The notes under the pieces were generated by a model, which worked only from the letters and a program-made list of their open reading frames with translations, was not told where the DNA came from and did no database searches. Both the position numbers and the translations under genes were made by a program. From assembly GCF_013359945.1 (NCBI RefSeq), contig NZ_JABWCS010000216.1, positions 161,748-225,747 of the forward strand: a DNA stretch of 64,000 nucleotides, read 5' to 3'. Below, piece by piece: positions 33,836 through 42,564 of this stretch (positions within the stretch are counted from its first letter, which is position 1; each line of letters starts with the position of its first letter). Source of the DNA: Paenibacillus agri. GTDB taxonomy: Bacteria > Bacillota > Bacilli > Paenibacillales > Paenibacillaceae.

Positions 33836-34296
33836 ATCAAATGCTCCTCTTCCAGACCCAACTTCGCGTATAACTCTGTACAATACCCCTGTAAGGTCTT
33901 TTCCAGTTTACAAGCTTTATTCTTGAAGCGTTTCAGCTCACGCAGCATTTGAGATCTTCCCGCTGGGGTGAAGGTCTCCTGAATCCGCTCTTTGAAATAG
34001 TCGTGGACAATATGATTGCGCTGCTTCCAAACTTCTTGTAATTGAGCCGTTTCTTCTTCGGAGAACGGAAAGTGATGCTGGATTTCTTTGATGAGCTGGC
34101 CGAGGGAGTTGCTGAGTTTGCGCTGGTACAGATCTGTAAGATCGGCTTCCGTGGGCGTCTTCCCTTGCGAAAGCTTGGTCAGTAGAAGCAGATTCGTGAG
34201 CTGCTGCTCCAGCGCCTGACAATAGTAGACTGCCAAGCCGAAATAGGCAAACAGTTCCTTTGATTGTTCACTCTCCGGTATTCTGGTATCCTTCAT
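33832..34296 (-). CDS. HEPN-like helical protein coupled to a methyltransferase
   Basis: This is a 154-residue all-helical protein. The segment KQRNHIVHDYF contains R93 and H98 in an R-x4-H arrangement typical of HEPN-fold RNases and HEPN-like scaffolds. It is preceded by an N-terminal helix pair (FGLAVYYCQALEQQLTNLLL) as in that superfamily. Whether it is catalytic is uncertain. It starts at the ATG 34296 and ends inside the start codon of the methyltransferase gene (ATGA overlap). The usual partner of HEPN toxins is a nucleotidyltransferase; a methyltransferase partner is unusual. Confidence 0.7.
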   Translation of the reverse strand: MKDTRIPESEQSKELFAYFGLAVYYCQALEQQLTNLLLLTKLSQGKTPTEADLTDLYQRKLSNSLGQLIKEIQHHFPFSEEETAQLQEVWKQRNHIVHDYFKERIQETFTPAGRSQMLRELKRFKNKACKLEKTLQGYCTELYAKLGLEEEHLI

Positions 34297-34356
34297 CGTT
34301 CCTCCCGTTCAGTATCTTTGGATTTTGAATACACCTCTGATTTTTAGATAGAACCA

Positions 34357-35070
34357 TTAATTTTTATTCATATCTCTCTTGCCGGCTCTGTAGCCATAGA
34401 ATCCGATCAATAATGCTGTATAGATAGTAATGTGAAGTAAAGGAACCAGCACAGCCACCCCAGAGATCACGTCGGCATTCATCATGGCATCCATGACTGG
34501 AGAAACCGGCGGGAGGAGAAACCGCAGATAGGTCAGAGAACCCGGCAAGAATTCGGTGATCTTCGTACCGCCAATGGAAACTATGATCACACCAAGCATG
34601 ATTCCGGTAGCATGGCTGGCTTTCTTGATCATGGACGATTGCAGGAACAGTGAAATCGCAATCCCCAACAACCCGAGCAGCGCATGACCGGCTAATGCGA
34701 GCATGATCCGGTATAATCCTGCTTGTTCATCAAAACGTCCAGTCACCAGCGGATATACAACGATCAGCACGTCCAGCAGCAAAGCCAGGACCCCGAGTGT
34801 GAGGAGACAGCCCATGTTGTATTTTCTGATACTACGCAAATGAACGGTTGTCAGTTGTCTCTGTACCGGATGTTCATGGTTTAAAAAGCTCAAACCCAGA
34901 CAGGCGCAGCCGATGAATAGGATTACAGCTGTAGCAGCATAGCTGTTCATCACTGGATTGGGTGTGTACGAATAAAGCACCAAAACGGCAATAAGGATGC
35001 CTGCAAAAGGGGCAAAGTAACGCTGGGACAGTGTATAACTTCGCAGCATATACACAACAAGTGATGTCAT
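34357..35070 (-). CDS. ABC-2 type transporter permease
   Basis: This is a 237-residue membrane protein with six predicted helices (for example YFAPFAGILIAVLVLYSYTP and MLALAGHALLGLLGIAISLF), the expected topology of the permease of a simple ABC-2 exporter. It overlaps the ATPase gene stop by four bases (ATGA), so both are made together. No substrate can be inferred; small ABC-2 pairs often handle peptides, bacteriocin immunity or drugs. It is the last gene of a three-ORF operon. Confidence 0.8.
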   Translation of the reverse strand: MTSLVVYMLRSYTLSQRYFAPFAGILIAVLVLYSYTPNPVMNSYAATAVILFIGCACLGLSFLNHEHPVQRQLTTVHLRSIRKYNMGCLLTLGVLALLLDVLIVVYPLVTGRFDEQAGLYRIMLALAGHALLGLLGIAISLFLQSSMIKKASHATGIMLGVIIVSIGGTKITEFLPGSLTYLRFLLPPVSPVMDAMMNADVISGVAVLVPLLHITIYTALLIGFYGYRAGKRDMNKN

Positions 35071-36023
35071 GACTTTCCGCCCCCTTCAGGGGTCTTGGGA
35101 TTCATCCACAGCTCCAAGCCTGACCAGCCATCGCATGGTTCCACAGATACAACAGATCCTCCCCGCTCCAGCACCTGACGCAAGTACGCATCGGATACCG
35201 CAGCATCAACAGTGAGACCCAGACAGGGCTGATCATGTAATTCCGTCACGACTTGCAAGGAAAGAAACCCCGGCTGATCCCGCCATTGGCAAAGCTCCTC
35301 TTCCTGCAAATGCTTGAATACTATGTATGTTGTGGGACGCGCGGATAGCTCCTGTATTCCCTGTTGCATTCGTACCGTTCGTCCGGCTTGCAGAATGTGC
35401 AGATGATCAGCAAGGGCCTCCACCCATTGCGGTTCATGAACGGAGAATACCACGGCCGTTCCCTGCTCCTTTCGTTCACGCAACAGCTGAACCAGCATAT
35501 TCTGAGCCGAAAGATCCAGCCCCGACATCGGTTCATCCAGCAGTAGTAACTCCGGTTCTACAAGCAAGCTTTGAATCAGATTTATCTTCTGCAGCATCCC
35601 TTTGGAAAAGTTATTCATCGGCTGCCCCCGGAAAGGTGCCAAATGAAACAGTTCCAGCAATTCTGCCATTCGTACTTCAATCTCACGTGCAGATAACCCG
35701 CGTATTCTTCCCATACTGCGCAAATACTGCTCTGGTGTGAATTTAAGCCCTGGAAACGCCTCAGGCGCATAACCTATTACCAGGTCAGCTTTCCTGCGGA
35801 TGGCTCCCGATGTAACCTGAACCAGACCTGCGAGAATGGACAATAGTGTACTTTTGCCGGAACCATTACGTCCGATCAGGGCAGTAATATTTCCTGGCCA
35901 AATACTCATCGACACTTCTTGGAGCACCATGTGTCCTGTATACATTTTGCTCACAGCTTCAAGTTCGGCACAGGCGGCCTCAGCTGGGCTTTCAACTATG
36001 CCCTTTCCTGTTTTAATCCCCAT
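35067..36023 (-). CDS. ABC transporter ATP-binding protein
   Basis: This is the ATPase of the small exporter, 318 aa. It has Walker A GRNGSGKST (51-59), signature FSKGMLQK, Walker B LLLLDEPMSGLD and an H-loop in FSVHEPQW. The LSGGQ signature is replaced by NFSKGM, which is common in ABC-2 exporters. A C-terminal extension of about 100 residues follows the ATPase core. It starts at the ATG 36023, inside the end of a 51-codon ORF (11-base overlap), which suggests translational coupling. Confidence 0.87.
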   Translation of the reverse strand: MGIKTGKGIVESPAEAACAELEAVSKMYTGHMVLQEVSMSIWPGNITALIGRNGSGKSTLLSILAGLVQVTSGAIRRKADLVIGYAPEAFPGLKFTPEQYLRSMGRIRGLSAREIEVRMAELLELFHLAPFRGQPMNNFSKGMLQKINLIQSLLVEPELLLLDEPMSGLDLSAQNMLVQLLRERKEQGTAVVFSVHEPQWVEALADHLHILQAGRTVRMQQGIQELSARPTTYIVFKHLQEEELCQWRDQPGFLSLQVVTELHDQPCLGLTVDAAVSDAYLRQVLERGGSVVSVEPCDGWSGLELWMNPKTPEGGGKS

Positions 36024-36168
36024 ATTCTAACCACCGTGAAGCTTTCCGCTCGGACCAACTTGCAGTTGTATCCTTGTCCATATCTATGTTATCGCGTAAG
36101 GCCTGCACTCTGCTCCGGCCAGCACATTTCCAATTCGTCTGAGTAGTGCCATTCACAGGATCATTCAT
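36013..36168 (-). CDS. 51-aa small ORF coupled to the ABC exporter
   Basis: The frame begins at 36168 with AAAGGAG eight bases upstream and ends 11 bases inside the ATPase gene. The product is hydrophilic, begins MNDPVNGTTQTNWKCAGRSR and ends SRWLEYGD. It is too polar to be a membrane peptide and resembles no bacteriocin precursor I know. It could be a coupling leader or a small substrate or partner of the exporter. Too short for most gene callers. Confidence 0.55.
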   Translation of the reverse strand: MNDPVNGTTQTNWKCAGRSRVQALRDNIDMDKDTTASWSERKASRWLEYGD

Positions 36169-36257
36169 ACTACACACTCCTTTATCACCTCCATGTAATT
36201 CGCCGGGCGCCTCCCTTTTTCCTCTTAATAAATCTAATTTTTGGAGAGAAAATGAAA

Positions 36258-36300
36258 TAAAACCAGACCCAAGTTATCGCTAACTTAAGGTCTGGTTTTA
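36258..36300. terminator. Terminator of the Cys-rich protein gene
   Basis: AAAACCAGACC...AAGTTA pairs with TAACTT...GGTCTGGTTTT. It works in both directions. Confidence 0.8.
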
Positions 36301-36327
36301 ATATTGTAAAAGATTCAGGGCAGCTTC

Positions 36328-36675
36328 TTAAGCATACACCTCAACTGTCTCACTAATCATACGGCAGGCTGCTGCACACTCCCGGCAAGCTTCGATGCAG
36401 CTCCGGCAATGCCTATGTACATGCTTACTGCTCTCATCTGCACAGGCTTCGCAAATATCTGCACACAGACGCAGAATCTGAACTACAAACGGACTTTGAC
36501 GCGTCATGGCCTGAATGGCAAAGGAGCAAATGTCCGCACATTCCCGATCGAGCCGGATACTCTCACGAAGCTCCTCCAGGTGGTACTCTTTCAGGCTTGA
36601 GACATAACTGTAATTACAGGTGTTCATGGTCTTGATACAAGCATCAATGCACTCCTGATACTGAATTCGGGTCAT
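36328..36675 (-). CDS. Four-helix-bundle Cys-rich copper-binding-type protein (DUF326)
   Basis: This is a 115-residue protein with thirteen Cys, mostly in CxxxC and CxxC steps along amphipathic helices (ECIDACIKTMNTC; LCADICEACADE; HCRSCIEACRECAAAC). This is the pattern of the DUF326/Csp copper-storage family (B. subtilis YhjQ), which binds Cu(I) in the bundle core. No signal peptide, so it is cytosolic. GGAGG precedes the ATG. It is monocistronic. A CobW-type metal GTPase lies next to it, so a metal-handling neighbourhood is possible. Confidence 0.88.
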   Translation of the reverse strand: MTRIQYQECIDACIKTMNTCNYSYVSSLKEYHLEELRESIRLDRECADICSFAIQAMTRQSPFVVQILRLCADICEACADESSKHVHRHCRSCIEACRECAAACRMISETVEVYA

Positions 36676-36768
36676 AGCCTTAACCTCCTGCGATTTTTTA
36701 TAGGGTATGCCTATCTATTAACCTGCAAGAAAAGCAACGAACCAGACCTTGTGGCACTTCACAGACAG

Positions 36769-37806
36769 TTACAAGCTTCGTCTGACCGCATTTGGCCGGG
36801 CGAGCAGACGTTTCTCTAGTCGCAGCAGTTTGCTACGCAGCTCACCTGACGAAAAATGCTCCCCAATAAATACTGCCACATTGGGCACATCGCCCTGCGG
36901 TGTGATCTTCATGTAATCCGCTTCTCTGTAAGCATATTGGAACAAGTAACGGCTAGAGGTATCATTGAACTCCACAATTCCCTTCGCCCGGTAGACGTCC
37001 CGCGGCAAATCTTTGACAAACTGCTCGAATTCTTCGCTGTTCACTGTATTCTTGAAATAATGCGTGTAAGCCATAACATGATCATGCAGCGCATGGGTGC
37101 TTCCCGGTGCAGTATGATTGCCCTCTGTCTCAGCTTCATGTGAGGTATCGTCACCTTCAGCTTCATCTGTTAAATCCTCGGCTTCAAGACGAATGCCTCC
37201 GGCCTGATTTAGCACTTCATCAGAATCCAGCTCACAACGCACCGCCGGCATTACTGCCGCGTAAGCATTCCATTTCCGCAGGACAGTCAGAACTTCCTCC
37301 TTCTCTTCCTCTGTCACCCGATCCAGCTTGTTCAAAATAAGCACTGAAGCACAGCGAATCTGCTCCTGCATTAGACGATAGGTTGCTCCCTGCTGGGCAC
37401 GATGCAATTCCAGAAGATGTCCGGCATCCACAACAGTGATTAAGCTTTTCAGCTCTACCTTCAGATACAGCGAAGTCTCGGTCACCCCGTCGACGATCTC
37501 CAGCGGATTGGCAGCGCCAGTTGCTTCAATTACAACGACATCCGGCGATTCCTTCTTAATTAGTGTAGCCAGCTCAGTGCTAAGATCGCCACGGATCGAA
37601 CAGCAGATACAGCCGCCCAGCAATTCAGCCATAGGTACGGACTGTTCAACCAGGAGACCATCAAGATTCACCTCTCCCAGCTCATTCATAACAACAGCCG
37701 GGCGTAAGCCCTGGCCTTTCCAATGATCCAGCAGACGCTGCAAAAGCGTTGTTTTGCCGCTCCCCAAAAAGCCTGACAATATATACACAGGTATAGCCTG
37801 TTCCAT
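36769..37806 (-). CDS. CobW/COG0523 family metal-chaperone GTPase
   Basis: This is a P-loop GTPase of the CobW/ZigA/YciC family that delivers or allocates zinc or other metals. It shows Walker A GFLGSGKTT (12-20), the metal-binding CxCC motif (C66, C68, C69), NKLD for guanine recognition, and the CobW C-terminal domain. An acidic, His-containing insertion (about 215-250, e.g. HALHDHVMAYTHYF) lies before that domain, consistent with metal binding. No Zur-box palindrome was recognised in the 250 bases upstream. It stands near a Cys-rich DUF326 gene but has its own unit. Confidence 0.88.
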   Translation of the reverse strand: MEQAIPVYILSGFLGSGKTTLLQRLLDHWKGQGLRPAVVMNELGEVNLDGLLVEQSVPMAELLGGCICCSIRGDLSTELATLIKKESPDVVVIEATGAANPLEIVDGVTETSLYLKVELKSLITVVDAGHLLELHRAQQGATYRLMQEQIRCASVLILNKLDRVTEEEKEEVLTVLRKWNAYAAVMPAVRCELDSDEVLNQAGGIRLEAEDLTDEAEGDDTSHEAETEGNHTAPGSTHALHDHVMAYTHYFKNTVNSEEFEQFVKDLPRDVYRAKGIVEFNDTSSRYLFQYAYREADYMKITPQGDVPNVAVFIGEHFSSGELRSKLLRLEKRLLARPNAVRRSL

Positions 37807-38061
37807 GTTTCATCTCTCCCTGCAAAAAATCGGTTATGGTAGCGAGTGTACTACATCAGGACATAGGCATGCAACCAGTCCGATGCTGTTCTTCCTGAGC
37901 GAAACAAAAGCTGAAATCGTTCTCAAACAGGATACCCGCTTAGAAAACTTCGGTTATCAGGTGGCATTCACCTATTTTGCAGCCTACAAGACAATAGACC
38001 AAGCAGGCTCTTGTTCTGTGCGTATAATACGATAAGTCCAATGAAGAGGAGCTGAAATGAA

Positions 38062-38277
38062 ATGACTTTTTGCCCCAACTGCCCAGAACAAACTGTAACA
38101 GACCCGCCGTCTTTTGTTTATGAGGATTACTATCACCCACAGGTGGTCAATGTCATTCATCCCGTCGAAGTCATCAGACGTCATCACTGTGTGCCGATTC
38201 CAAAACATTGCTACTCTTACTCCGTCAAGGACGTAATGTGCACAGTATCCAGCGTTCGTAGCCGTAAAAAAAGATAA
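38062..38277 (+). CDS. CotD-family spore coat protein
   Basis: This is a 71-residue protein rich in His, Cys, Tyr, Val and Pro, with the CotD-like core (HPQVVNVIHPVEVIRRHHCV, then PIPKHCYSYSVKDV). CotD proteins are inner-coat components made in the mother cell under SigK. GAGGAG lies about ten bases before the ATG. It is monocistronic. With CotE-like and collagen-like genes in the same window, it strengthens the spore-former assignment. Confidence 0.8.
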   Translation: MTFCPNCPEQTVTDPPSFVYEDYYHPQVVNVIHPVEVIRRHHCVPIPKHCYSYSVKDVMCTVSSVRSRKKR

Positions 38278-38342
38278 ACTGGCACTATCCAGGCGCTGAC
38301 CAGCCTTTAGTCAGCCCTGAAGGCTGAGTTCAACGCCGCGCC

Positions 38343-38376
38343 AAAAAAGGAGGTACCCACATGGGGGTCCTCCTTT
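38343..38376. terminator. Terminator of the SRPBCC gene
   Basis: AAAAAAGGAGGTACCC pairs with GGGTCCTCCTTT. On the minus strand it ends in a T run just after the stop codon at 38383. Confidence 0.75.
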
Positions 38377-38382
38377 CCCAGT

Positions 38383-38868
38383 TCAGTCAGCAGTTACATA
38401 CAGTTGTAGCAACCGCTCATATTCTGCATACCACTTCTTCCATACCTCATCGCGTGACTGTAATGGATTGTCCTCCAGCAAGGATGCTATTACCTCCAGG
38501 CAAACATGCCAGCCCGCGAGATCTTTGGCAGTATGCCCGGTAATCTTGACCAGCTTCTCGATCAATACGAGGTGACAGCCCTGCGGCTCAGGGGACAGCT
38601 CAAAGCGTACAAGATCAGCACCCCACGTGAACTCCAACACAGCATGAGGTGTAAAATCGGTGATCTCCATCGTTATCGCTGTACCGCTAGGCATATCAAA
38701 TATTAAACTTCCACCCTCACGCAAATCTTTTACCCGTAGCTCAGGAAACCATTGGGACAGCTTGTCATTCTCAGTCAACCAAGACCAGACTTCCGTTACA
38801 GAAAAAGTGTAGTGTCGGTCAAATCGGGCGGTGTAGCCTGTCTCAGTCTTTTCTATGGAAGCTATCAT
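38383..38868 (-). CDS. SRPBCC (START/AHSA1-like) domain protein
   Basis: This is a 161-residue protein with the AHSA1-like START fold: RHYTFSVTEVWSWLTENDKL near the N-terminus, a Trp/Phe-rich sheet (LEFTWGADLVRFELSP) and a long C-terminal helix (GWHVCLEVIASLLED). Such proteins bind hydrophobic ligands in a central cavity; functions range from polyketide cyclisation to chaperone activation. The second ATG (38868) lies six bases after AAGGAGG; the first ATG abuts that site. Monocistronic. Confidence 0.85.
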   Translation of the reverse strand: MIASIEKTETGYTARFDRHYTFSVTEVWSWLTENDKLSQWFPELRVKDLREGGSLIFDMPSGTAITMEITDFTPHAVLEFTWGADLVRFELSPEPQGCHLVLIEKLVKITGHTAKDLAGWHVCLEVIASLLEDNPLQSRDEVWKKWYAEYERLLQLYVTAD

Positions 38869-39090
38869 CTGCATCCTCCTTGATAAAGTAAACTATTAAG
38901 CCGAACAAAAGAAATTAACAAAAAGCAAAGAGGGAAGGTTGGAGCTGTAGGTGCAAAGTGCTCACCTGGAAGCTTTCCATAGGAAAGCTTCCACCAGAAC
39001 ATAGACTATCGACAGATTGCAACCACCAGAAGCGGTATATTCCCTTCACTTGCCTTCTTAACAGTTACAAAGAGGAGTCCCCTCCCCAAC

Positions 39091-39293
39091 TAACGGCATT
39101 TTTGTACCTTATTTTCCTTCAATATAGTCAAAAGAGGGAAATAAGGGTATTATTGTATCTTATTTTTCGAAAAAGCACGCTAGGTGGGGTATTTCGGAAG
39201 ATTTAAGGTACAAAATTGCACTTAATTTCCACTACCCCCTAGCTGCAAAGGATTTAAGGTACAAAAATGACAAAAATGCCGTTAATTACACTT
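39091..39293. repeat. Four-box intergenic repeat, copy B
   Basis: Boxes lie at 39091-39117, 39140-39168, 39201-39230 and 39251-39293, in the same order and orientation as 18025-18221. Box 4 contains a nine-base duplication (ACAAAAATG twice). Confidence 0.75.
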
Positions 39294-39586
39294 CGATACT
39301 TCTTAAAGAAGTTTTTCTTGGCTATGTTTGTTTTTTTAATGCGTTCTGTATAGATCCCATTACTTCCGAGTATTCCCCAAATATAAGTCTATTCTACTAT
39401 AAAACAATCTACAAAATAATCCCCGCTACTCCTCTCTGCTGCCCGATGGGTTGTAAAAAAGTACCGTCCGCTATCTGACCGCCTGATGAACAGATTTGAG
39501 GTATCCCTGACTACCAGGATTAACTGTATAAGCGAGGCAGAGCTGGAACATTGCTACAAGTACCCTTATGTATTCAGGAAAAAAAC
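39294..39586. other. Gene-free stretch after the repeat
   Basis: It contains the AT-rich tail (39325-39356, TGTTTGTTTTTTTAATGCGT followed by TCTGTATAG). No gene seen. Confidence 0.5.
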
Positions 39587-39654
39587 CTCTTCTTTCTGAA
39601 ATGGAAGTTGGGACTGATCCCTGTATAACCTGCCATTTTCAAGGAGAGGTTTCA
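39587..39654 (-). terminator. Probable terminator of the SHAEG-repeat gene
   Basis: AAACCTCTTCTT and AAGGAGAGGTTT can pair across a long loop; on the minus strand a T run follows. Confidence 0.45.
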
Positions 39655-39686
39655 TTGATTTGCACCTTACGAATTCAAAGTTATTC

Positions 39687-41312
39687 TCAACGTCCCGTTT
39701 GCCCCGGAACGTTATTCAATAGGACTACAATCTGATTGGCACCTGTTCGCTTCAGGACAAAAAAACCATGATCAGCGCTTGTAGCCACTCCCTCGTCATT
39801 CGGGAGGCAATATCCATGGGTGACACAACTTCCATCATCACGAACGCGAATTTGTCCCACTAATCCTACTGCTACCCACTCCGGCCGTTTCGGCCGTGGA
39901 AGATACTCCCTATCAGCATCCCAAGCAGGGTTCAGGAGCGGCTGCATTTCTTTGCGCTCAGGAATCAGCAGATGTCCATCATTATCCTGATGAGCTGGCA
40001 GAGTAACCTCATGATACTGCTTGCGCCCCCATTCGTCGGTCACATATTTGTCCTGCCAGCGCAGACCTGCACTGTTGCCGACAAAGCCTGGAGTAGCACT
40101 AGTAATCCCAATAATAAAATCATCAGCAGATGTTGCTTTCCGAATCCGGTCCTCTTCCTGCACGGTGACAAAGTAACCGACATCTAATGACTGTCCGTCT
40201 GCGGTCTCGAACATTTCGGCATGGTCAGCCGCCGGACTTAAATACATGCCGTCGATGTACATATCGAAAGTAGATCCGCTCCATTTGGCCCCCAGACCCC
40301 TAACCGTACTGGAGGTACCGTTCCCGATAAACCAGGAATATGCTTCATCCGCGTCACCAAAGCGGCCCATAATGTGGGATGCTGTAAACGTAGTATTATT
40401 CCCCTGGCCTTCGGCGTGAGAGGCTTCACCGCTAGATATATTGTCTTCACCTTCCGCATGGGCATAGGGTCCATCGGCTAGGGTACCAATACCTTCGGCA
40501 TGGGAAAATGGACCATCGGCCAATGTATACGCTCCTTCTGCGTGCGCAGAAGGCCCGCTGGCATGGGTATGAAGGCCTTCGGCATGAGAAGATGTTCCAC
40601 TGGCAATGCTACTCTGCCCCTCTGCATGGGACCCCGCATTGCCGCTGGCGACGGTGTCCAGCCCTTCCGCATGGGATGGAGAGCCAATCGCTACCGTACT
40701 TTGTCCTTCAGCGTGAGAAAAATCTCCGATGGCCCGGGGACCCGGCGAACCGGTTATACTGATCGTGCCTCCCTCCGCATGAGCAGCGAACCCGAGGGCG
40801 ATGCTGCCCACTCCTTCGGCATGACTGCTAGCTCCGCTAGCCAGATTCGGAGAGGGGGTGTTCAGTCGATCTAAGCCACCACCTTCCGCATGGGAGGCTC
40901 TTCCGCTGGCAGTGTTCCCTTCCCCTTCAGCGTGAGCAAATAATCCGGAAGCCACTGTCTGCGTTCCTTCCGCATGGGAAGCCACACCGCTGGCAACGGT
41001 TGACGATCCCTCGGCATGAGCCGTGTCTGCGGTAGCCTGACTCTGGTAGCCTTCCGCATGAGATGCACTTCCACTAGCCGTGGTCGTATTTCCTTCGGCA
41101 TGTGCTGTATCCGCACTGGCCAATGTCTGGTATCCCTCTGCATGGGAGGCGCTCCCGCTTGAGGTTGTAGCGCTGCCTTCGGCATGAGCCGCGTTAAACG
41201 TGGCATTGGCCTGGTAGCCTTCCACATGCGCAGCAATGCCACTGGCTATAGTATCGATCCCCTCTACTGTAGAATATTGACCAGTCGCATTCTGGTTGCA
41301 TTCGTTTACCAT
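39687..41312 (-). CDS. SHAEG-repeat fibre protein with C-terminal peptidase G2 domain
   Basis: About twenty copies of a 14-15-residue repeat with the core (S/A)HAEG cover residues 25-325, as in trimeric beta-helical head domains of YadA-like adhesins and phage tail spikes. After it (from about 335) comes a peptidase-G2/IMC-type domain as in the GA-1 phage neck appendage, an intramolecular chaperone that cleaves itself off after trimer folding. No signal peptide is visible. The start is uncertain: the ATG at 41312 has a GGGGTGAT site; the frame also has an ATG at 41321 and a GTG at 41324. Phage-derived fibre or spore-surface protein are both possible. Confidence 0.82.
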   Translation of the reverse strand: MVNECNQNATGQYSTVEGIDTIASGIAAHVEGYQANATFNAAHAEGSATTSSGSASHAEGYQTLASADTAHAEGNTTTASGSASHAEGYQSQATADTAHAEGSSTVASGVASHAEGTQTVASGLFAHAEGEGNTASGRASHAEGGGLDRLNTPSPNLASGASSHAEGVGSIALGFAAHAEGGTISITGSPGPRAIGDFSHAEGQSTVAIGSPSHAEGLDTVASGNAGSHAEGQSSIASGTSSHAEGLHTHASGPSAHAEGAYTLADGPFSHAEGIGTLADGPYAHAEGEDNISSGEASHAEGQGNNTTFTASHIMGRFGDADEAYSWFIGNGTSSTVRGLGAKWSGSTFDMYIDGMYLSPAADHAEMFETADGQSLDVGYFVTVQEEDRIRKATSADDFIIGITSATPGFVGNSAGLRWQDKYVTDEWGRKQYHEVTLPAHQDNDGHLLIPERKEMQPLLNPAWDADREYLPRPKRPEWVAVGLVGQIRVRDDGSCVTHGYCLPNDEGVATSADHGFFVLKRTGANQIVVLLNNVPGQTGR

Positions 41313-41502
41313 GCCATCCATCACCCCAATAGATATATTAATTGTACATAGCTATAATATTCGGGTTAGATAGGACAGCAATGGCTATTAAACTACGAGA
41401 TTCGCCCGTTTTCTGTAAAGAAGACTGAAAGACTCATAGGCCGCAAGCGTATGGCAGCGCGTCACAATAGAAGTTCTTGCTCATTCCAGCCAGATTCATA
41501 AC

Positions 41503-41545
41503 AAAAAGGCAGGCGGATCATCCTAAGTAAATGACGCGTCTGCCT
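41503..41545 (-). terminator. Terminator of the lipoprotein gene
   Basis: On the minus strand AGGCAGACGCG pairs with CCGCCTGCCT, followed by TTTTTG. Confidence 0.7.
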
Positions 41546-41560
41546 ATTACCACCCTCCCA

Positions 41561-42157
41561 TCAACTTCGTGAGGTTGGTGTGGGTCCATAGTAGTCCTGA
41601 TCGCCCCTTTGCAGCTTTTTAAGATGCTCAGGTGGCTCATCCTTCGACAGATTCAAACGCTCCAGCAGTCCGGTGAACAACGATTTAATCTTTTTAGAAT
41701 ACTTGGCCTTTTCCTTGCCCATTGATGTGTAGACGAGTGAGGCATTATATTTGCTGTAAATCTCTGTCTTCGTCGTTGGTGTTACAGCAATGTCACTGCT
41801 CCCATACCACTCTGGGATTCGTTCCTTCCGCTCATCCAGGTTCGAGAATACATGCAGCGTAATATTCTGAGAGGGCTGTCCGGCGATCAGATACTGATAG
41901 CTGACGTTGCCCCTGCTGTCCTCGGCAAACATCTCATGTGTCAGCTTGATTCCCTCTCCGGCAAATGAGCGGCGCATTTCACCCAGAAAACGCCCGTTGA
42001 GTCCTTTTCCCTGTGACTGTGCACGCAGCACACCGTCCTCATAGGCTTTCATGCTGTATTTATCCGCTTCCTTGCGGATCTGATGCCCGCTGCAGCCTGC
42101 CAGCACAGCTGTCAAAACGAACGCAACAGCCAGTACTTGAAGCCATTGTCGCTTCAT
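41561..42157 (-). CDS. Hypothetical lipoprotein, 198 aa
   Basis: This is a secreted, membrane-anchored protein. It has a short basic start, a hydrophobic core and the lipobox VLAGC near residue 17-21, then a mature domain of about 175 residues with no recognised family. The mature part is basic and ends in a Pro/Thr/Ser-rich tail. I start it at the ATG 42157, where AAAGGGTGG lies upstream and a proper signal peptide results; the frame continues 31 codons upstream without signal features. Monocistronic, with its own terminator. Function unknown. Confidence 0.75.
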   Translation of the reverse strand: MKRQWLQVLAVAFVLTAVLAGCSGHQIRKEADKYSMKAYEDGVLRAQSQGKGLNGRFLGEMRRSFAGEGIKLTHEMFAEDSRGNVSYQYLIAGQPSQNITLHVFSNLDERKERIPEWYGSSDIAVTPTTKTEIYSKYNASLVYTSMGKEKAKYSKKIKSLFTGLLERLNLSKDEPPEHLKKLQRGDQDYYGPTPTSRS

Positions 42158-42564
42158 CCCCCGCCACCCTTTCCCTATAAAGATCTTATTGCTACACCTG
42201 TCAGTTGTAGCATGGCTGGGTGGGGGGAGAAATATGCGGTTTTTACTCAAAAATCATCCTGAGTGGATCTTTAAAAAAATCACATTTTTAAATTCGGTGC
42301 ATTCTCCGTGTCCTTGAAAAAGCTAGAACCCTCACTTACTGGAAGGAGGAAAATCATTCTTAATTGGTTACGTATAATCCCAACTTATCAATTTGATTTT
42401 GTATTATTCAAGTAATAGATCTTCTTGGATAAACGCACTACTTGTTATTCTTCCCTCTCTTTTAACAATAAAATCCCCTCATCAACAATAATTCAAATAA
42501 AAAAGACAGCCCATGCTCAAGCGAGTTGGATTGCCTGTGGTGTCATTTTCAATATGCACATTTG

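Noticed and set aside
37807..38061. Zur box controlling the CobW-type gene
   Set aside because: No palindrome close to the Zur consensus was found in the upstream region.
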